Of a stretch of DNA of 64,000 nucleotides, positions 25,945-35,276 are shown in pieces. Each line of letters opens with the position of its first letter. The first letter of the stretch is position 1. The notes under the pieces are model-generated. The model did no database searches. It saw only the letters and a list, made by a program, of their open reading frames with translations, and was not told the origin of the DNA. The stretch comes from Porcincola intestinalis (lineage in GTDB: Bacteria > Bacillota > Clostridia > Lachnospirales > Lachnospiraceae), in NCBI RefSeq assembly GCF_009696445.1, contig NZ_VULZ01000011.1, positions 51,649 through 115,648 on the forward strand. Reading direction: 5' to 3'. A program made the translations under genes and the position numbers.

Positions 25945-27015
25945 TCAGCAAAGCGGTTTATAAGCTTCAATCCCACATTTCCCGAAATGAGGCAGATTCC
26001 GGTATACATAAAGAGCCTCATCCAGAAGCGGAAGGAGGAGCGCCGCCCCGCTTCCTTCTCCGAGGTGCATCCCGAGGCGGAGAGGCGGAGCAAGCCCCAG
26101 CGCTTCCATCAGGATCCGGTCTCCCGGCTCCGTTCCCAGATGCCCCGGGATCAGATAATCCCTCACCGGGCCAGCCAGTCTTACGGCGATATAGGCAGAG
26201 AGCGCGGCGCTGAGCCCGTCAATGATCGCCGGAATCCCTTCTGCCGCGCTTCCGAGGAACAGCCCGGTCATTCCGGCGATGTCCAGCCCCCCTACTTTCG
26301 AAAGAACATCGAGAACGTCCCCCCGGTCCGGACGGTTGACGCGCAGCGCGTCCCGGATCACCTCCGCCTTATGCCGGACGCCTTCCTTCGTCAGGCCGGC
26401 GCCCGGCCCTGCGATTTCCTCCGGCTCTTTGTCAAAGTAAGCGCAGACACAGGCCGCACTCGTTGTCGTGTTGCCGATTCCCATTTCCCCGGGAATCAGG
26501 ATCTGACATCCCTGCGCCTTCCGCTTTTGCACGATCCGGATCCCCTCTCCGATTGCCTGAAGGGTCTCCTGCCTGCTCATGGCCGGTCCTGTACGGATGT
26601 CGCCGCTTCCTCTCCGGACAGCCCGGTTCAGGACACCGGGGCTTTCGGCCGGCTCGTTCAGCCCGATATCGACCGCAATCACCTCCGCCTGCCGGAACCG
26701 CGCCATCTGGCAAACGGTGCTGTCCCCCCTTGCCATGTTCCGCAGCACCTGCGCCGTCACCTCGCTGCCGCACTGACTGACGCCCTCCGCGACAACACCG
26801 TTATCGGCGCCCATGATCACGATCTCCGCTTTGCTGATGTCCGGCTGCTCCGTCTGCTGGATTGCGCCGATCTGCGATACCAGATCCTCCAGGGCTCCAA
26901 GCCCGTGAATCGGTTTGCAGAGGCTGTCCCAGCGCGCCTGGCAGCGTCTGCGGAACGCGTCCTGCGGCGGGCGAATCTGTCTGATTGTCGCTTCCATCAG
27001 CGTAAGGCTGTCCAT
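25945..27015 (-). CDS. cobT: Nicotinate-nucleotide:dimethylbenzimidazole phosphoribosyltransferase
   Basis: 356 residues, the family length. Signatures: MGADNGVVAEGVS, PGEMGIGNTTTSAA (about 175-188) and DVLSKVGGLDIAGMTGLFLGSA. The family Glu that serves as catalytic base is in the last part (GEGSGAALLLPLL). It makes alpha-ribazole phosphate, the lower-ligand precursor of cobamides. No other cobalamin gene and no cobalamin riboswitch were seen, so it may serve a scavenging or lower-ligand exchange role. 37 bases separate it from dnaJ-like upstream. Confidence 0.93.
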   Translation of the reverse strand: MDSLTLMEATIRQIRPPQDAFRRRCQARWDSLCKPIHGLGALEDLVSQIGAIQQTEQPDISKAEIVIMGADNGVVAEGVSQCGSEVTAQVLRNMARGDSTVCQMARFRQAEVIAVDIGLNEPAESPGVLNRAVRRGSGDIRTGPAMSRQETLQAIGEGIRIVQKRKAQGCQILIPGEMGIGNTTTSAACVCAYFDKEPEEIAGPGAGLTKEGVRHKAEVIRDALRVNRPDRGDVLDVLSKVGGLDIAGMTGLFLGSAAEGIPAIIDGLSAALSAYIAVRLAGPVRDYLIPGHLGTEPGDRILMEALGLAPPLRLGMHLGEGSGAALLLPLLDEALYVYRNLPHFGKCGIEAYKPLC

Positions 27016-27052
27016 ACACTGCTCTCCCTGTCCGGCTGAAACTGTTTTTCAC

Positions 27053-27766
27053 TCAGATGCAGCAGAAGACTCCCGGTCCGCAGACACTGCACAATGCGCT
27101 TGTCAGACAGGCATTGGAGCACACGTCCCCTGCCGAATCCATCGGTGTCCCGTAGAAATCCCCCATGCCTCTGTACCAGGCTGAGCCGCTGTCAAGCTGC
27201 TGCTTCAGCTGCTGGTACTGTGCATTGGACGGCTCCATCGAGACCGCCCGGTCCGCCATCTGTCTGGCCGTCACATTGTTGCCAGCTCCTGAGTTGGCCA
27301 GCGCGCTCAGGAAATACCACTGTGCGGTGCGGGAGGCCTCCGGAATCGAGTCCAGCGTATTGAGCGCTTCCCGGAAATGCCGGCTCCCGATGTAGTTGGA
27401 GGCCGCCCGCAGCCGGATGTCTCCCTCATCCTCCTGCCCTGCGGCGCTCTGACCGCCGAAGCCGCCAAATCCGCCGAAGCCGCCAAACGGGCCGTAGCTG
27501 CCTGCTGCGCCGCCGAAAGGCCCGCCGCCATAGCTGTAGCCGCCTGTTGAGCCTGTCCCGCCATACCCGAAGCGTCCGCTCTTCTCGTCCTGGATCTGCT
27601 TGTAGGCCTGCTGGACCTCCTTGAACCGCTCCTCGGCAGATGCCTTATCCGGATTGTTGATGTTGGCATCCGGGTGGTACTTCCGGCTCAGCTTCCGGTA
27701 CGCTTTCTTGATCTCATCATCGGAGGCTCCCCTCGGAACCCCCAGCACTTCATACGGATCTCTCAT
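27053..27766 (-). CDS. DnaJ-domain protein with Gly/Phe repeats
   Basis: 237 residues. J domain at residues 1-70 with the HPD motif (YHPDANI). Residues about 85-145 are Gly/Phe/Tyr-rich with FGG triplets repeated ([13 protein letters not shown]). Then comes a TPR-like helical part ([19 protein letters not shown] and [14 protein letters not shown]). The C-terminus holds Cys residues ([23 protein letters not shown]). It lacks the zinc-finger and client-binding domains of DnaJ proper. Its start overlaps the end of the DUF5685 gene by 17 bases, so both are translated together. Confidence 0.85.
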   Translation of the reverse strand: MRDPYEVLGVPRGASDDEIKKAYRKLSRKYHPDANINNPDKASAEERFKEVQQAYKQIQDEKSGRFGYGGTGSTGGYSYGGGPFGGAAGSYGPFGGFGGFGGFGGQSAAGQEDEGDIRLRAASNYIGSRHFREALNTLDSIPEASRTAQWYFLSALANSGAGNNVTARQMADRAVSMEPSNAQYQQLKQQLDSGSAWYRGMGDFYGTPMDSAGDVCSNACLTSALCSVCGPGVFCCI

Positions 27767-28592
27767 TGAACCTCACCCAGATTCCGGAATACAGAATATT
27801 TCGGAGAATCTCCACATTCTTCACGATCGGAAGCCGCTCAAAGCTTCTGCAGCACCTGGCTGCCATGTCGCACAGGACTTCCTTCACAATCTCCTCTGCG
27901 TGCTCCGGCTCCGCCGCCTCCAGCGCTGCCAGCAGGTTATAGCTCCCGCTCTTCCGATCCTTTTCCCTGTCATCCCAGGCATCCAGGATGTATATAAACT
28001 TGCCGAGGTAAAACCCTGTGCCCCGCAGATCCTCCGCCCACAGGTCGTTCCGCGGGGCACAGACCTCCGCAAGGAAGCGGCCTGTACAGGCGGCTGCCTG
28101 ATCGAGCCGCCGAAGAATCTCGTCCTTCTCCTCCGGAACCGGCACACTCTCCAGCCTGCCGAGATCTGCCACCGCCTTCCGGATTGCCTTCTCCTGCCTT
28201 GGCCAGAGACTTTTCAGCTTCCGGTAATCCTTGGCATACGCCCGGAGCATCAGACGCGCTGCGGGTTTCCTTTCGTCCTTCCAGTCATCCGCCGCCTTCA
28301 GGTATCCCAGCAGAACATTCATGTCCGCTGCGTACGGGGTGAACCGGCTGACTGTCTCCCGGTGGCGGACGATCGGATGACGAAGGCACCGGACAGACCG
28401 CTCCGCCTCCTCCGGCTCATAGACTCCGTCCAGAAGCAGAATCAGAAACGTACAGTCGTAGCTCAGCAGCAGCTGCGCCTTCACGCCGAAGCGGTGCTGG
28501 AGCTCATGACACAGGCCGCAGTAGCAGGCCTGATAAACTTCCAGGTTCTTCACCTTCATCTCCGGCTTGTTCAATGTGATATACCCAAACAT
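27750..28592 (-). CDS. DUF5685-type protein
   Basis: 280 residues; start [15 protein letters not shown] is the typical start of this uncharacterised family, followed by [13 protein letters not shown], a Cys pair that could bind metal. Helical, soluble, no membrane segment. The family occurs in Clostridia next to J-domain proteins and zinc-ribbon proteins, as here. Function unknown. Confidence 0.75.
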   Translation of the reverse strand: MFGYITLNKPEMKVKNLEVYQACYCGLCHELQHRFGVKAQLLLSYDCTFLILLLDGVYEPEEAERSVRCLRHPIVRHRETVSRFTPYAADMNVLLGYLKAADDWKDERKPAARLMLRAYAKDYRKLKSLWPRQEKAIRKAVADLGRLESVPVPEEKDEILRRLDQAAACTGRFLAEVCAPRNDLWAEDLRGTGFYLGKFIYILDAWDDREKDRKSGSYNLLAALEAAEPEHAEEIVKEVLCDMAARCCRSFERLPIVKNVEILRNILYSGIWVRFNERSV

Positions 28593-28654
28593 TCATCCCG
28601 CCGCCCTTCCGCCTTCCGGTTTTTGATACAAAAGCGGTTCCGCAGCGTCCCCTC

Positions 28655-29077
28655 TCAGGTACGCTTGCGGAACCTTGTTCTGCACTTCGGACAGGTAATC
28701 TCCACCATGCCGTGTCCCTTAGGAATGCGGATCTTCTGTCCGCACTTCGGGCAGCGGTAGATGCGGAAATCCGCCTGTGCGGAGGAATCATGCCCGCTCC
28801 GGCTTCCGAATCCTTTGAAAAATGAAACTACCCTGTCCTTCACATCCAGATAGCGCCTGTTTTCCTCTGCTCTCCTCGCGGTGTCCTTTGAAAGCATCCG
28901 GACGTACACCCAGACCAGAAGAAGCCCGGCGACAATCCCAAGAAAGGCTGAGTGCGTGAAGAAATTGATGATGATGACAATCAGAGTCACGACGAGCAGA
29001 AAATGAGACAGCTCGTCCTGCCCGTACCGTCCCTCCATAAAGTTCTGAAAGCGCTCCCGCCAGTTCGAATTTCTCAA
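28655..29077 (-). CDS. Membrane protein with C-terminal zinc ribbon
   Basis: 140 residues from a TTG start at 29077, chosen because AAGGAG lies upstream; an upstream in-frame start at 29173 would give 172 residues but has no ribosome site. Two adjacent membrane segments (HFLLVVTLIVIIINFF and AFLGIVAGLLLVWVYV), a basic linker (RRAEENRRYL), then a ribbon with CPKCGQK and CPKCRTR, a zinc-binding four-Cys motif. First gene of the group with DUF5685 and the J-domain protein. Function unknown. Confidence 0.75.
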   Translation of the reverse strand: MRNSNWRERFQNFMEGRYGQDELSHFLLVVTLIVIIINFFTHSAFLGIVAGLLLVWVYVRMLSKDTARRAEENRRYLDVKDRVVSFFKGFGSRSGHDSSAQADFRIYRCPKCGQKIRIPKGHGMVEITCPKCRTRFRKRT

Positions 29078-29239
29078 AATCTCCCACTCCTTGCAGATCG
29101 TATTGCCCCGCCCGGAAGCATCCCGCGTCCAGGGTACATCCGGGCCGAAGCGACTGTAATCACGATAGCACAATTAAATTTATCTGCAAGGCAAATGCGG
29201 CAGAATTCACCAAACTTTCACGAAAACGCCGCCACCGGT

Positions 29240-29437
29240 ACCGGTGCTGCGAACCGGCTCTCCGGCGCAGGTGCCGGCGCTGCCAGCCGGGCCTCCGACA
29301 CAGATGCCGGTACTGCCAGCCAGGCCTCCGACACAAGTGCCGGCGCTGCCAGCCGGGCCTCCGACACAGATGCCGGTACTGCCAGCCAGGCCTCCGACAC
29401 AGGTGTCGGCGCTGCCGGCCATGTCTCCGGCGCGGAG
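29240..29437. repeat. 33-bp minisatellite, about six units
   Basis: Units start at 29240 (diverged), 29273, 29306, 29339, 29372 and 29405 (diverged). Units at 29273 and 29339 are identical, and those at 29306 and 29372 differ by one base, so the last duplication was of a 66-bp pair. The array begins eight bases beyond the stop codon of the sensor kinase and contains no stop codon in several frames. It occupies most of the 367-base gap between two genes. Confidence 0.9.
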
Positions 29438-29444
29438 CCTGAAG

Positions 29445-31841
29445 TTACGAGCCGGACTCGGAAAGCACCGGAAACCTGAGTGAGGTTTCAAACGTATAGC
29501 CGCAGGCTTTTACGCCGAACTGTCCGCCCATAAGCTCCGTCAGGTTCTTTGCGATGGAAAGTCCGAGGCCCGAGCCCTCCGAGCTGCTCCTTGCCTGGTC
29601 GCCCCGGACAAACCGCTCGAGGAGCTCGTCTCCGCTCTTCTCCAGATAGTCGCGGGAGGTATTGGAAAGCAGCACCTGTACATACCCGTCCTCCTGCGTC
29701 ATCGTGAGGCGGACCTCCGTCCCCTCCTTTGCATACTTCGCCGTATTGGAAAAGAGATTGTCCAGCACCCGGTACAGCTGGGAGCCGTCCGCAGAAATCA
29801 TCTCCGCACTCTCCGGAAGCGACATCCGGACCGTCAGCTTCGCATCCTCTAACCGCTCCTCAAACTCACCCTCCGCCATCATCAGCATCGACCTCAGATC
29901 AAGCGGCTGCATATCCAGCTCAATGTTGCCCGAACTGATCTTGCTGGCATCGATCAGGTCCGAGATCAGCGACTTGAGACGCTGGGATTTATGGTCCAGG
30001 ACATCGATGTACTCCTTCGCCCGCTCATCCTTCAGATCCAGCCGTTTCAGCAGATCCACATAGTTGATCACAGAGGTCAGCGGTGTCTTCAGGTCGTGGG
30101 ACACATTCGTGATCAGCTCCGCCTTCAGGCGCTCATTTTTCACAATGGAGTCGACGGCCTCCTGAAGGCCGTCCCCCATCTCGTTAACCGCTCTTGCCAT
30201 CTCCAGGCTGTCCCCGGTCAGCCCGTGCGTGTCGATCTTGTAGTCCAGCCTGCCCTTCGAAATCTCCCTGAGTCCCTGCCGGACGCTGAGCTTGCCGACC
30301 TGATCCCGCATCAGGTATAGAATCAGGCCCATGTCCAGCACTAGGACTATAACGATGCCGATGGTGCCGAAGACGCGCAAAAACAGGAAGTTCGCGGCAA
30401 TAAAGAGGGAGTAGACCATCAGAAGCTTTCCGGATGTCACGCGGGCATTGATCACCTGCTGACTGACATGGACGACTGTGTAGATGACAGAGTTGGTCGC
30501 AAATGTCTGATGCCGGCGTCTCCTGATGATGCTGTAGAGTCCGCTCACACCGAGCAGATACTCCGTCACGGTCAGCACAACATACCAGCTTTTCAGGTGA
30601 TCCGCCGGGAAAAACATCGTTCCCTTCAGACGCTGCATCACCCAGTACCAGATCATAACCACGCCGAGCAGCATTCCGGCCGCGATTTCCGTCGGAATCC
30701 GGTCAAACCAGCCCTCCTGCTCCAGTGTTTCCGAATCCCTCCTGCCAGTCACCATTCCTCCGAGCACCAGCAGTGCCAGCAGGCACAGAGCGGACAGCAT
30801 ACCCAGGACGACAGCGCCGACCGCAACCGGTCTGCGGCTCTGATACGCCAGGTAGTCCTGATGCAGGGTGTCCCCGACCGGATATCCCGGCTCGTAGGCG
30901 ATGACAATCCGTTCATTTGATCCCAGGAACACTGTATCGATAAACTTCGATGTAACTGTCTTGTTCAGGGAATGCTCCGTGTCCGCAACCATGATGTTCA
31001 TCGTCCGGACCCCCTCGAACAGAAACTTCAGATCATCCGACTTTGCGATCAGACTCTTCGCCTCCGAGCAGCTTCTCGCATCCAGATTCGTATAGTACGC
31101 CTTGGTGGTCGTGTTCTCCGCAAAATAGCAGATGTTCCCCGGCGCCTTCTGGTGCGCCTCCCCCTTCGGGTTACTGTGCTCGGCCGTATAGCTCTGGTAC
31201 CGTCTGTACAGGTCCGCACTTGTCTGGCACAGATCGCTGTAGTACTCAGACAGCTTCGTGTACGGACTCCCGGACAGCTTCGCCGTGTCCGCGAGCGTGC
31301 TGCCTGACACAGGAAGGATCTTCTCCATCCCGGATGCAAGGGATGCCAGGTTGTCAAATGAGGCATCCGACGGGTTTTCCGAGTTGTCCAGCTTCTCGAC
31401 GATCTCCTCGAGCGCCCCGGTATTCGGGTAGAAATTGATCAGGTCCGAGAGCAGATAGGTCGTATTCTCATTCTGATTGGCCGTATCGCTGACGCCCGCC
31501 ACATACTGGCGGATATCGATCTTTTTGCTGAGATCCTCCTCGCCGCCGGTCTCGAACAGGACTTCATTTCTCGTACAGTCGATCTTTGCGCGGACAATCC
31601 GCTCCACATCATTCAGAAAGATGGACGTCTCCTCGAAGGGTCTCCCCAGCTCTGCCAGGTTATACGTATTGTCCGTCCAGTAGCCTACTGTCAGCGTGCA
31701 GACCGTGATGATCGCAACGCACAAGGCCTGAAGGCAGGCAATTCCCGTCTTCAGGCCCATGCTGAACTGTCTGCTGTTCTGTTTTCTGTCCGCTGCTCTG
31801 GTCTTGCTGCTCTTACCCGCTTTTTTCTTCATGAATCGCAT
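29445..31841 (-). CDS. Large membrane sensor histidine kinase
   Basis: 798 residues (an ATG three codons in, MKKKAG, is the alternative start; ribosome sites for both are weak). Membrane segment at about 30-53, then an external domain of about 280 residues. Then four further membrane stretches at about 330-480. HAMP-like linker, HisKA with H-box NVSHDLKTPLTSV (about 585), and HATPase with N box NLFSNTAKYA, and GSGLGLSIAKNL. It phosphorylates the response regulator encoded just upstream. The external domain resembles nothing I recognise; the tail abuts the minisatellite. Confidence 0.9.
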   Translation of the reverse strand: MRFMKKKAGKSSKTRAADRKQNSRQFSMGLKTGIACLQALCVAIITVCTLTVGYWTDNTYNLAELGRPFEETSIFLNDVERIVRAKIDCTRNEVLFETGGEEDLSKKIDIRQYVAGVSDTANQNENTTYLLSDLINFYPNTGALEEIVEKLDNSENPSDASFDNLASLASGMEKILPVSGSTLADTAKLSGSPYTKLSEYYSDLCQTSADLYRRYQSYTAEHSNPKGEAHQKAPGNICYFAENTTTKAYYTNLDARSCSEAKSLIAKSDDLKFLFEGVRTMNIMVADTEHSLNKTVTSKFIDTVFLGSNERIVIAYEPGYPVGDTLHQDYLAYQSRRPVAVGAVVLGMLSALCLLALLVLGGMVTGRRDSETLEQEGWFDRIPTEIAAGMLLGVVMIWYWVMQRLKGTMFFPADHLKSWYVVLTVTEYLLGVSGLYSIIRRRRHQTFATNSVIYTVVHVSQQVINARVTSGKLLMVYSLFIAANFLFLRVFGTIGIVIVLVLDMGLILYLMRDQVGKLSVRQGLREISKGRLDYKIDTHGLTGDSLEMARAVNEMGDGLQEAVDSIVKNERLKAELITNVSHDLKTPLTSVINYVDLLKRLDLKDERAKEYIDVLDHKSQRLKSLISDLIDASKISSGNIELDMQPLDLRSMLMMAEGEFEERLEDAKLTVRMSLPESAEMISADGSQLYRVLDNLFSNTAKYAKEGTEVRLTMTQEDGYVQVLLSNTSRDYLEKSGDELLERFVRGDQARSSSEGSGLGLSIAKNLTELMGGQFGVKACGYTFETSLRFPVLSESGS

Positions 31842-31932
31842 CTTTCTGTTTGTCCGCCCTGCGCCTGCAGCTGTCCGGAGGCGGCCCGCATCCCCGGGCA
31901 GCCTCTGCTTCCGCCCTCTGCGCTGTCTACCT

Positions 31933-32640
31933 TCAGGAATCCAGGTCCTCCACCTTGTAGCCGATTCCCCACATCACCTTCAGGTACTTCGGGTTCTTCG
32001 GATCGATCTCGATCTTCTCCCGGATATGGCGGATATGCACGGTCACCGTATTGTCTGCGCAGAATGCCTCCTCCTTCCAGATCTTCTCGTAGATCTGCTC
32101 GATGGAGAACACCTTTCCCTTGTTCTGCAGTAGAAACAGCAGGATGTTGTACTCAATCCGGGTCAGACGGATCGGCTCTCCGTCCACCGTCACTTCCTTC
32201 TTGTTGTCGTCAATGACCAGTCCGCCGGAGTGGAAGACATTCTCCTCCTCTGAGACGTTCTCTGCGATGTTTCCCAGCGCCGTATACCGTCGCATCTGAC
32301 TCTTGACGCGCGCGACAAGCTCCAGCGGGTTGAACGGCTTTGTGACATAATCGTCCGCCCCGACATTCAGGCCGAGAATCTTGTCAGCATCCTGGGACTT
32401 CGCCGACAGCACGATAATCGGAATGCTGGATGTCTTCCGGATCTCCAGGATCGCATGAATGCCGTCCATCTCCGGCATCATCAGATCAATGATCAGAAGA
32501 TGGATCTCTTCCTTCTTCATGATCTCCAGCGCCTGCTTCCCGTTGTAAGCCTTCAGCACCCTGTAGCCTTCCTGGCTGAGGTAGATCTCGATCGCATCCG
32601 TGATCTCCTTCTCATCGTCGCAGACAAGAATATTGTACAT
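31933..32640 (-). CDS. OmpR-family response regulator
   Basis: 235 residues, ATG with GGGAG upstream. Receiver domain at 1-120: acidic pair CDDE, phospho-acceptor Asp52 (LIIDLMMPEMDG), Thr/Ser in VLSA and Lys in YVTKPF. C-terminal winged helix (VFSIEQIYEKIWKEEAFCADNTVTVHIRHIREKIE). It belongs with the kinase that follows after 91 bases. Targets unknown; resembles the VanR/PhoP group. Confidence 0.93.
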   Translation of the reverse strand: MYNILVCDDEKEITDAIEIYLSQEGYRVLKAYNGKQALEIMKKEEIHLLIIDLMMPEMDGIHAILEIRKTSSIPIIVLSAKSQDADKILGLNVGADDYVTKPFNPLELVARVKSQMRRYTALGNIAENVSEEENVFHSGGLVIDDNKKEVTVDGEPIRLTRIEYNILLFLLQNKGKVFSIEQIYEKIWKEEAFCADNTVTVHIRHIREKIEIDPKNPKYLKVMWGIGYKVEDLDS

Positions 32641-32732
32641 CCCGCACTCCCTTCCATCAGACTATCCCATGATCATCGTGTCAAAAGTCCGGCACGACGT
32701 GTAATCATAAATATATATTAACAAATCTTCCC

Positions 32733-32776
32733 GGCACGATCCCTGAAGAAAGACTTAAGACTTTCTGAATCGTGCC
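32733..32776. terminator. Hairpin between plsC and the response regulator
   Basis: GGCACGAT pairs with ATCGTGCC, enclosing a second stem AGAAAG/CTTTCT. It lies just after the plsC stop (32801) on the minus strand. No T run follows directly, so termination strength is uncertain. Confidence 0.5.
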
Positions 32777-32800
32777 TTCTCCTGCCGGGCCTTCCAGGAT

Positions 32801-33541
32801 TCAAAGCCTGTCATGGTTCTTCACGACCATCTCCTGAACGATCTCCCGGGTCTTTGCGCCGATCCCCTTCAGCTCCTCCCGGGACATACCGGCTGTCTCA
32901 ATCGGTTTTCCGTATTCGATGATGACATGCCCGCCTTTCACCTTCGGGAAATGATTCTCAAAGAGATCTCTCGTCCCGCAGATGGCTACCGGCACGATCG
33001 CGCACTTCGTCTTGGTCACGATCTTGAATGAACCCTCATGAAATGGCAGAAGCTCCCGCTCATCATCGCCGGTGTTCCGCTTCCCCTCCGGGAAGATGAA
33101 CATCGAGACACCCTTCTTCACGGTTCCGATTGCCCTCACAATGCTCTCAAGGTTCTGTCTGATGTCATCCTTTACGAGAAACTCGCAGTACAGCCGTTTC
33201 ATCCAGATCGGCAGGATCGGCACCTTCTCAAAGTCGCTCTTGGCCACGAACGCCGTGATCGGCGGCAGCTGCGGATAGGTCAGGATCACATCAAAATAAC
33301 TCCTGTGGTTCCCGACAAACAGCACCGGCCTGTCCTTCGGAATATTTTCAAGTCCGCAGGTATCCAGCCTGATCCCGCAGGGCAGCTTTACCATCCGGAA
33401 GCCGAACTGCACCATCCGGAAGCTTGTCCGGTCGCCGAGCGTCGGCCACTTTTTCCTGAGCAGTCCCAGAATTCCCAGATACGGCAGTGTCACAATCAGA
33501 TAAAGGGCCGCCATGATCAGCGCGCCGATTGCTCTCAGCAT
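32801..33541 (-). CDS. plsC: 1-acyl-sn-glycerol-3-phosphate acyltransferase
   Basis: 246 residues from the ATG at 33541 with GGGAGGAAATGAG upstream; the frame is open far upstream but lacks any ribosome site there. N-terminal membrane helix (IGALIMAALYLIVTLPYLGILG). Acyltransferase motifs: NHRSYFDV (catalytic HX4D), FIFPEGKRN, and VPVAICGT. It makes phosphatidic acid from lysophosphatidic acid at the membrane. Confidence 0.9.
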   Translation of the reverse strand: MLRAIGALIMAALYLIVTLPYLGILGLLRKKWPTLGDRTSFRMVQFGFRMVKLPCGIRLDTCGLENIPKDRPVLFVGNHRSYFDVILTYPQLPPITAFVAKSDFEKVPILPIWMKRLYCEFLVKDDIRQNLESIVRAIGTVKKGVSMFIFPEGKRNTGDDERELLPFHEGSFKIVTKTKCAIVPVAICGTRDLFENHFPKVKGGHVIIEYGKPIETAGMSREELKGIGAKTREIVQEMVVKNHDRL

Positions 33542-33749
33542 CTCATTTCCTCCCGGTGCATCTCCTGCACCCCCCTCCTTACAGCCCTGCCACTTTGGGC
33601 AGACGACTATGCATGATATCGGTATCCATTCCTGCCGCAGATGCGAATCAGACCTTTTCGCAGGCATCCGGCTGCGCAGGATCTCCGGCCTGTACAGTTC
33701 TGCCCCGCCGACAGTCGTTTTCCAGTATACTAGCTCGCCTGGGCGTTCG

Positions 33750-33781
33750 CAAGAAAAGCCGCAGGACCCTTGTCCCACGGC
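33750..33781 (-). terminator. Terminator after spoVG
   Basis: On the minus strand GCCGTGGGAC pairs with GTCCTGCGGC around AAGG, with two internal mismatches, followed by TTTTCTT. It lies 65 bases after the spoVG stop. Confidence 0.75.
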
Positions 33782-33845
33782 TCATCTCACAGATCTATTA
33801 CTGTTTGTGTTTGTGATGGATCCGTCATCAGAAATACATTCCGGT

Positions 33846-34115
33846 CTACTCTTCGGTCGTCTGAATGGCTTTCTCGTACTCGGTCAGGATGATGTCCTGC
33901 ATCTGCTGGCGGGTCTCGGAATTGATCGGATGCGCGATATCCCGGTACTCCCCCTCCGCAGTCTTGCGGGAAGGCATCGCAATAAACAGCCCCTTCTCGC
34001 CTTCGATCACCTTGATGTCATGGACGACGAACTCGCCGTCGATCGTGATCGAAACCACAGCCTTCATCTTGCCTTCTTTGGAGAACTTCCTTACTCTTAC
34101 ATCAGTAATCGTCAT
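33846..34115 (-). CDS. spoVG: SpoVG-family regulator
   Basis: 89 residues from the ATG at 34115 with AGGTGAT upstream. The sequence is typical ([50 protein letters not shown]). SpoVG binds nucleic acid and affects sporulation, cell division and surface genes. It stands between plsC and glgD, on the same strand. Confidence 0.96.
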   Translation of the reverse strand: MTITDVRVRKFSKEGKMKAVVSITIDGEFVVHDIKVIEGEKGLFIAMPSRKTAEGEYRDIAHPINSETRQQMQDIILTEYEKAIQTTEE

Positions 34116-34157
34116 ACAAATCACCTATCAGACATGCCTTTCTATCCCTACTTTTGA

Positions 34158-35276
34158 TTATAGGACGTAACGTTCATCTGACTCGATGACGATCTTGATA
34201 CCATCATCTCCGTTATAATAAGTATTGGCGCGAATGGTGTCGCGACTTTCCACGATGCAGTTTTCCAAATGAACATTGTCACCAAGATACACATCGCTCA
34301 GCACGATGGAGTTCTTGATTACACAGTTTTCTCCTACAAATACATTGCTGAATAAAATCGAATTTTCAACAGCGCCATTGATGATCGATCCCGCGGAAAT
34401 GAGACTGTTTTTTACCTCGCTTCCCGGATTGTACTTCGCCGGCGGAAGATCATCGACTTTTGAATGGACTTCCGGGTATTCCCGGAAGAAGTAATCTCGG
34501 ACCTCCTTCTTCAGGAAATCCATGTTCGTCCGGAAATAAGATTCCACTGACGCAATGTTGCTCCAGTAGCTGTCAATCTTATACCCGAAGATCTTCCTGA
34601 CTCCCTTGTAGCGGATCAGGATGTCACGGACGAAATCAAACCTCCCTTCCTCTGCACTCTTCTCAATCAGCTCGATCAGCTGCCGTCTCCGCACCACATA
34701 GATTCCGCACGATATCGTATTTGCGTCGGAAGCCATCGGCTTTTCCTCAAACTGCTCAATCCTGCAGTTCTCATTCATCCTCAGGACGCCGAACCTGGAG
34801 ACGTCTTCTCCCGGCGGGAGCTGCTTGCACACGACCGTGATATCCGCCTTCTTGGCGATATGATACTCGAGCACCTTGTTAAAATCAAGCTTATAAACCC
34901 CATCCCCTGAGGCAATCACCACATACGGCTCATGGCAGTTTTTCAAAAAATCCAGATTCTGGTAAAGCGCATCCGCCGTTCCTCTGTACCAGAAGCTGTT
35001 GTCTGCCGTCACGGTCGGCGGAAAGACAAACAGCCCGCCCTGCTTTCTTCCGAAGTCCCACCACTTGGAGGAGCTCAGATGCTCGTTCAGGGAACGTGAA
35101 TTATACTGCGTCAGGACCGCTACCTTCTGGATCCTCGAATTAGACATTGAACTGAGTGCAAAGTCAATGCTTCTGAAGCTGCCCGCAATCGGCATCGCCG
35201 CGATCGCTCTCTTGTTGGATAACTCCCTCATGCGGTAGCTGTTGCCGCCCGCAAGGATCATACCTACCGCTCTCAT
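34158..35276 (-). CDS. glgD: GlgD subunit of glucose-1-phosphate adenylyltransferase
   Basis: 372 residues. Nucleotidyltransferase start ([15 protein letters not shown]) and a C-terminal left-handed beta-helix ([38 protein letters not shown]). Compared with GlgC the nucleotide loop is altered (NSYR instead of QGSR), as expected for the accessory GlgD subunit, which modifies the activity of GlgC. The start overlaps the glgC stop (ATGA). Confidence 0.92.
   Translation of the reverse strand: MRAVGMILAGGNSYRMRELSNKRAIAAMPIAGSFRSIDFALSSMSNSRIQKVAVLTQYNSRSLNEHLSSSKWWDFGRKQGGLFVFPPTVTADNSFWYRGTADALYQNLDFLKNCHEPYVVIASGDGVYKLDFNKVLEYHIAKKADITVVCKQLPPGEDVSRFGVLRMNENCRIEQFEEKPMASDANTISCGIYVVRRRQLIELIEKSAEEGRFDFVRDILIRYKGVRKIFGYKIDSYWSNIASVESYFRTNMDFLKKEVRDYFFREYPEVHSKVDDLPPAKYNPGSEVKNSLISAGSIINGAVENSILFSNVFVGENCVIKNSIVLSDVYLGDNVHLENCIVESRDTIRANTYYNGDDGIKIVIESDERYVL

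Noticed and set aside
29240..29437. Regular repeats suggesting a CRISPR array
   Set aside because: The units are contiguous with no unique spacers and no cas gene is near; it is a minisatellite.
28952..29479. 175-codon plus-strand frame including the minisatellite (ASDTDAGTASQ repeats)
   Set aside because: No ribosome site, start within an antisense region, and openness is explained by the stop-free repeat.
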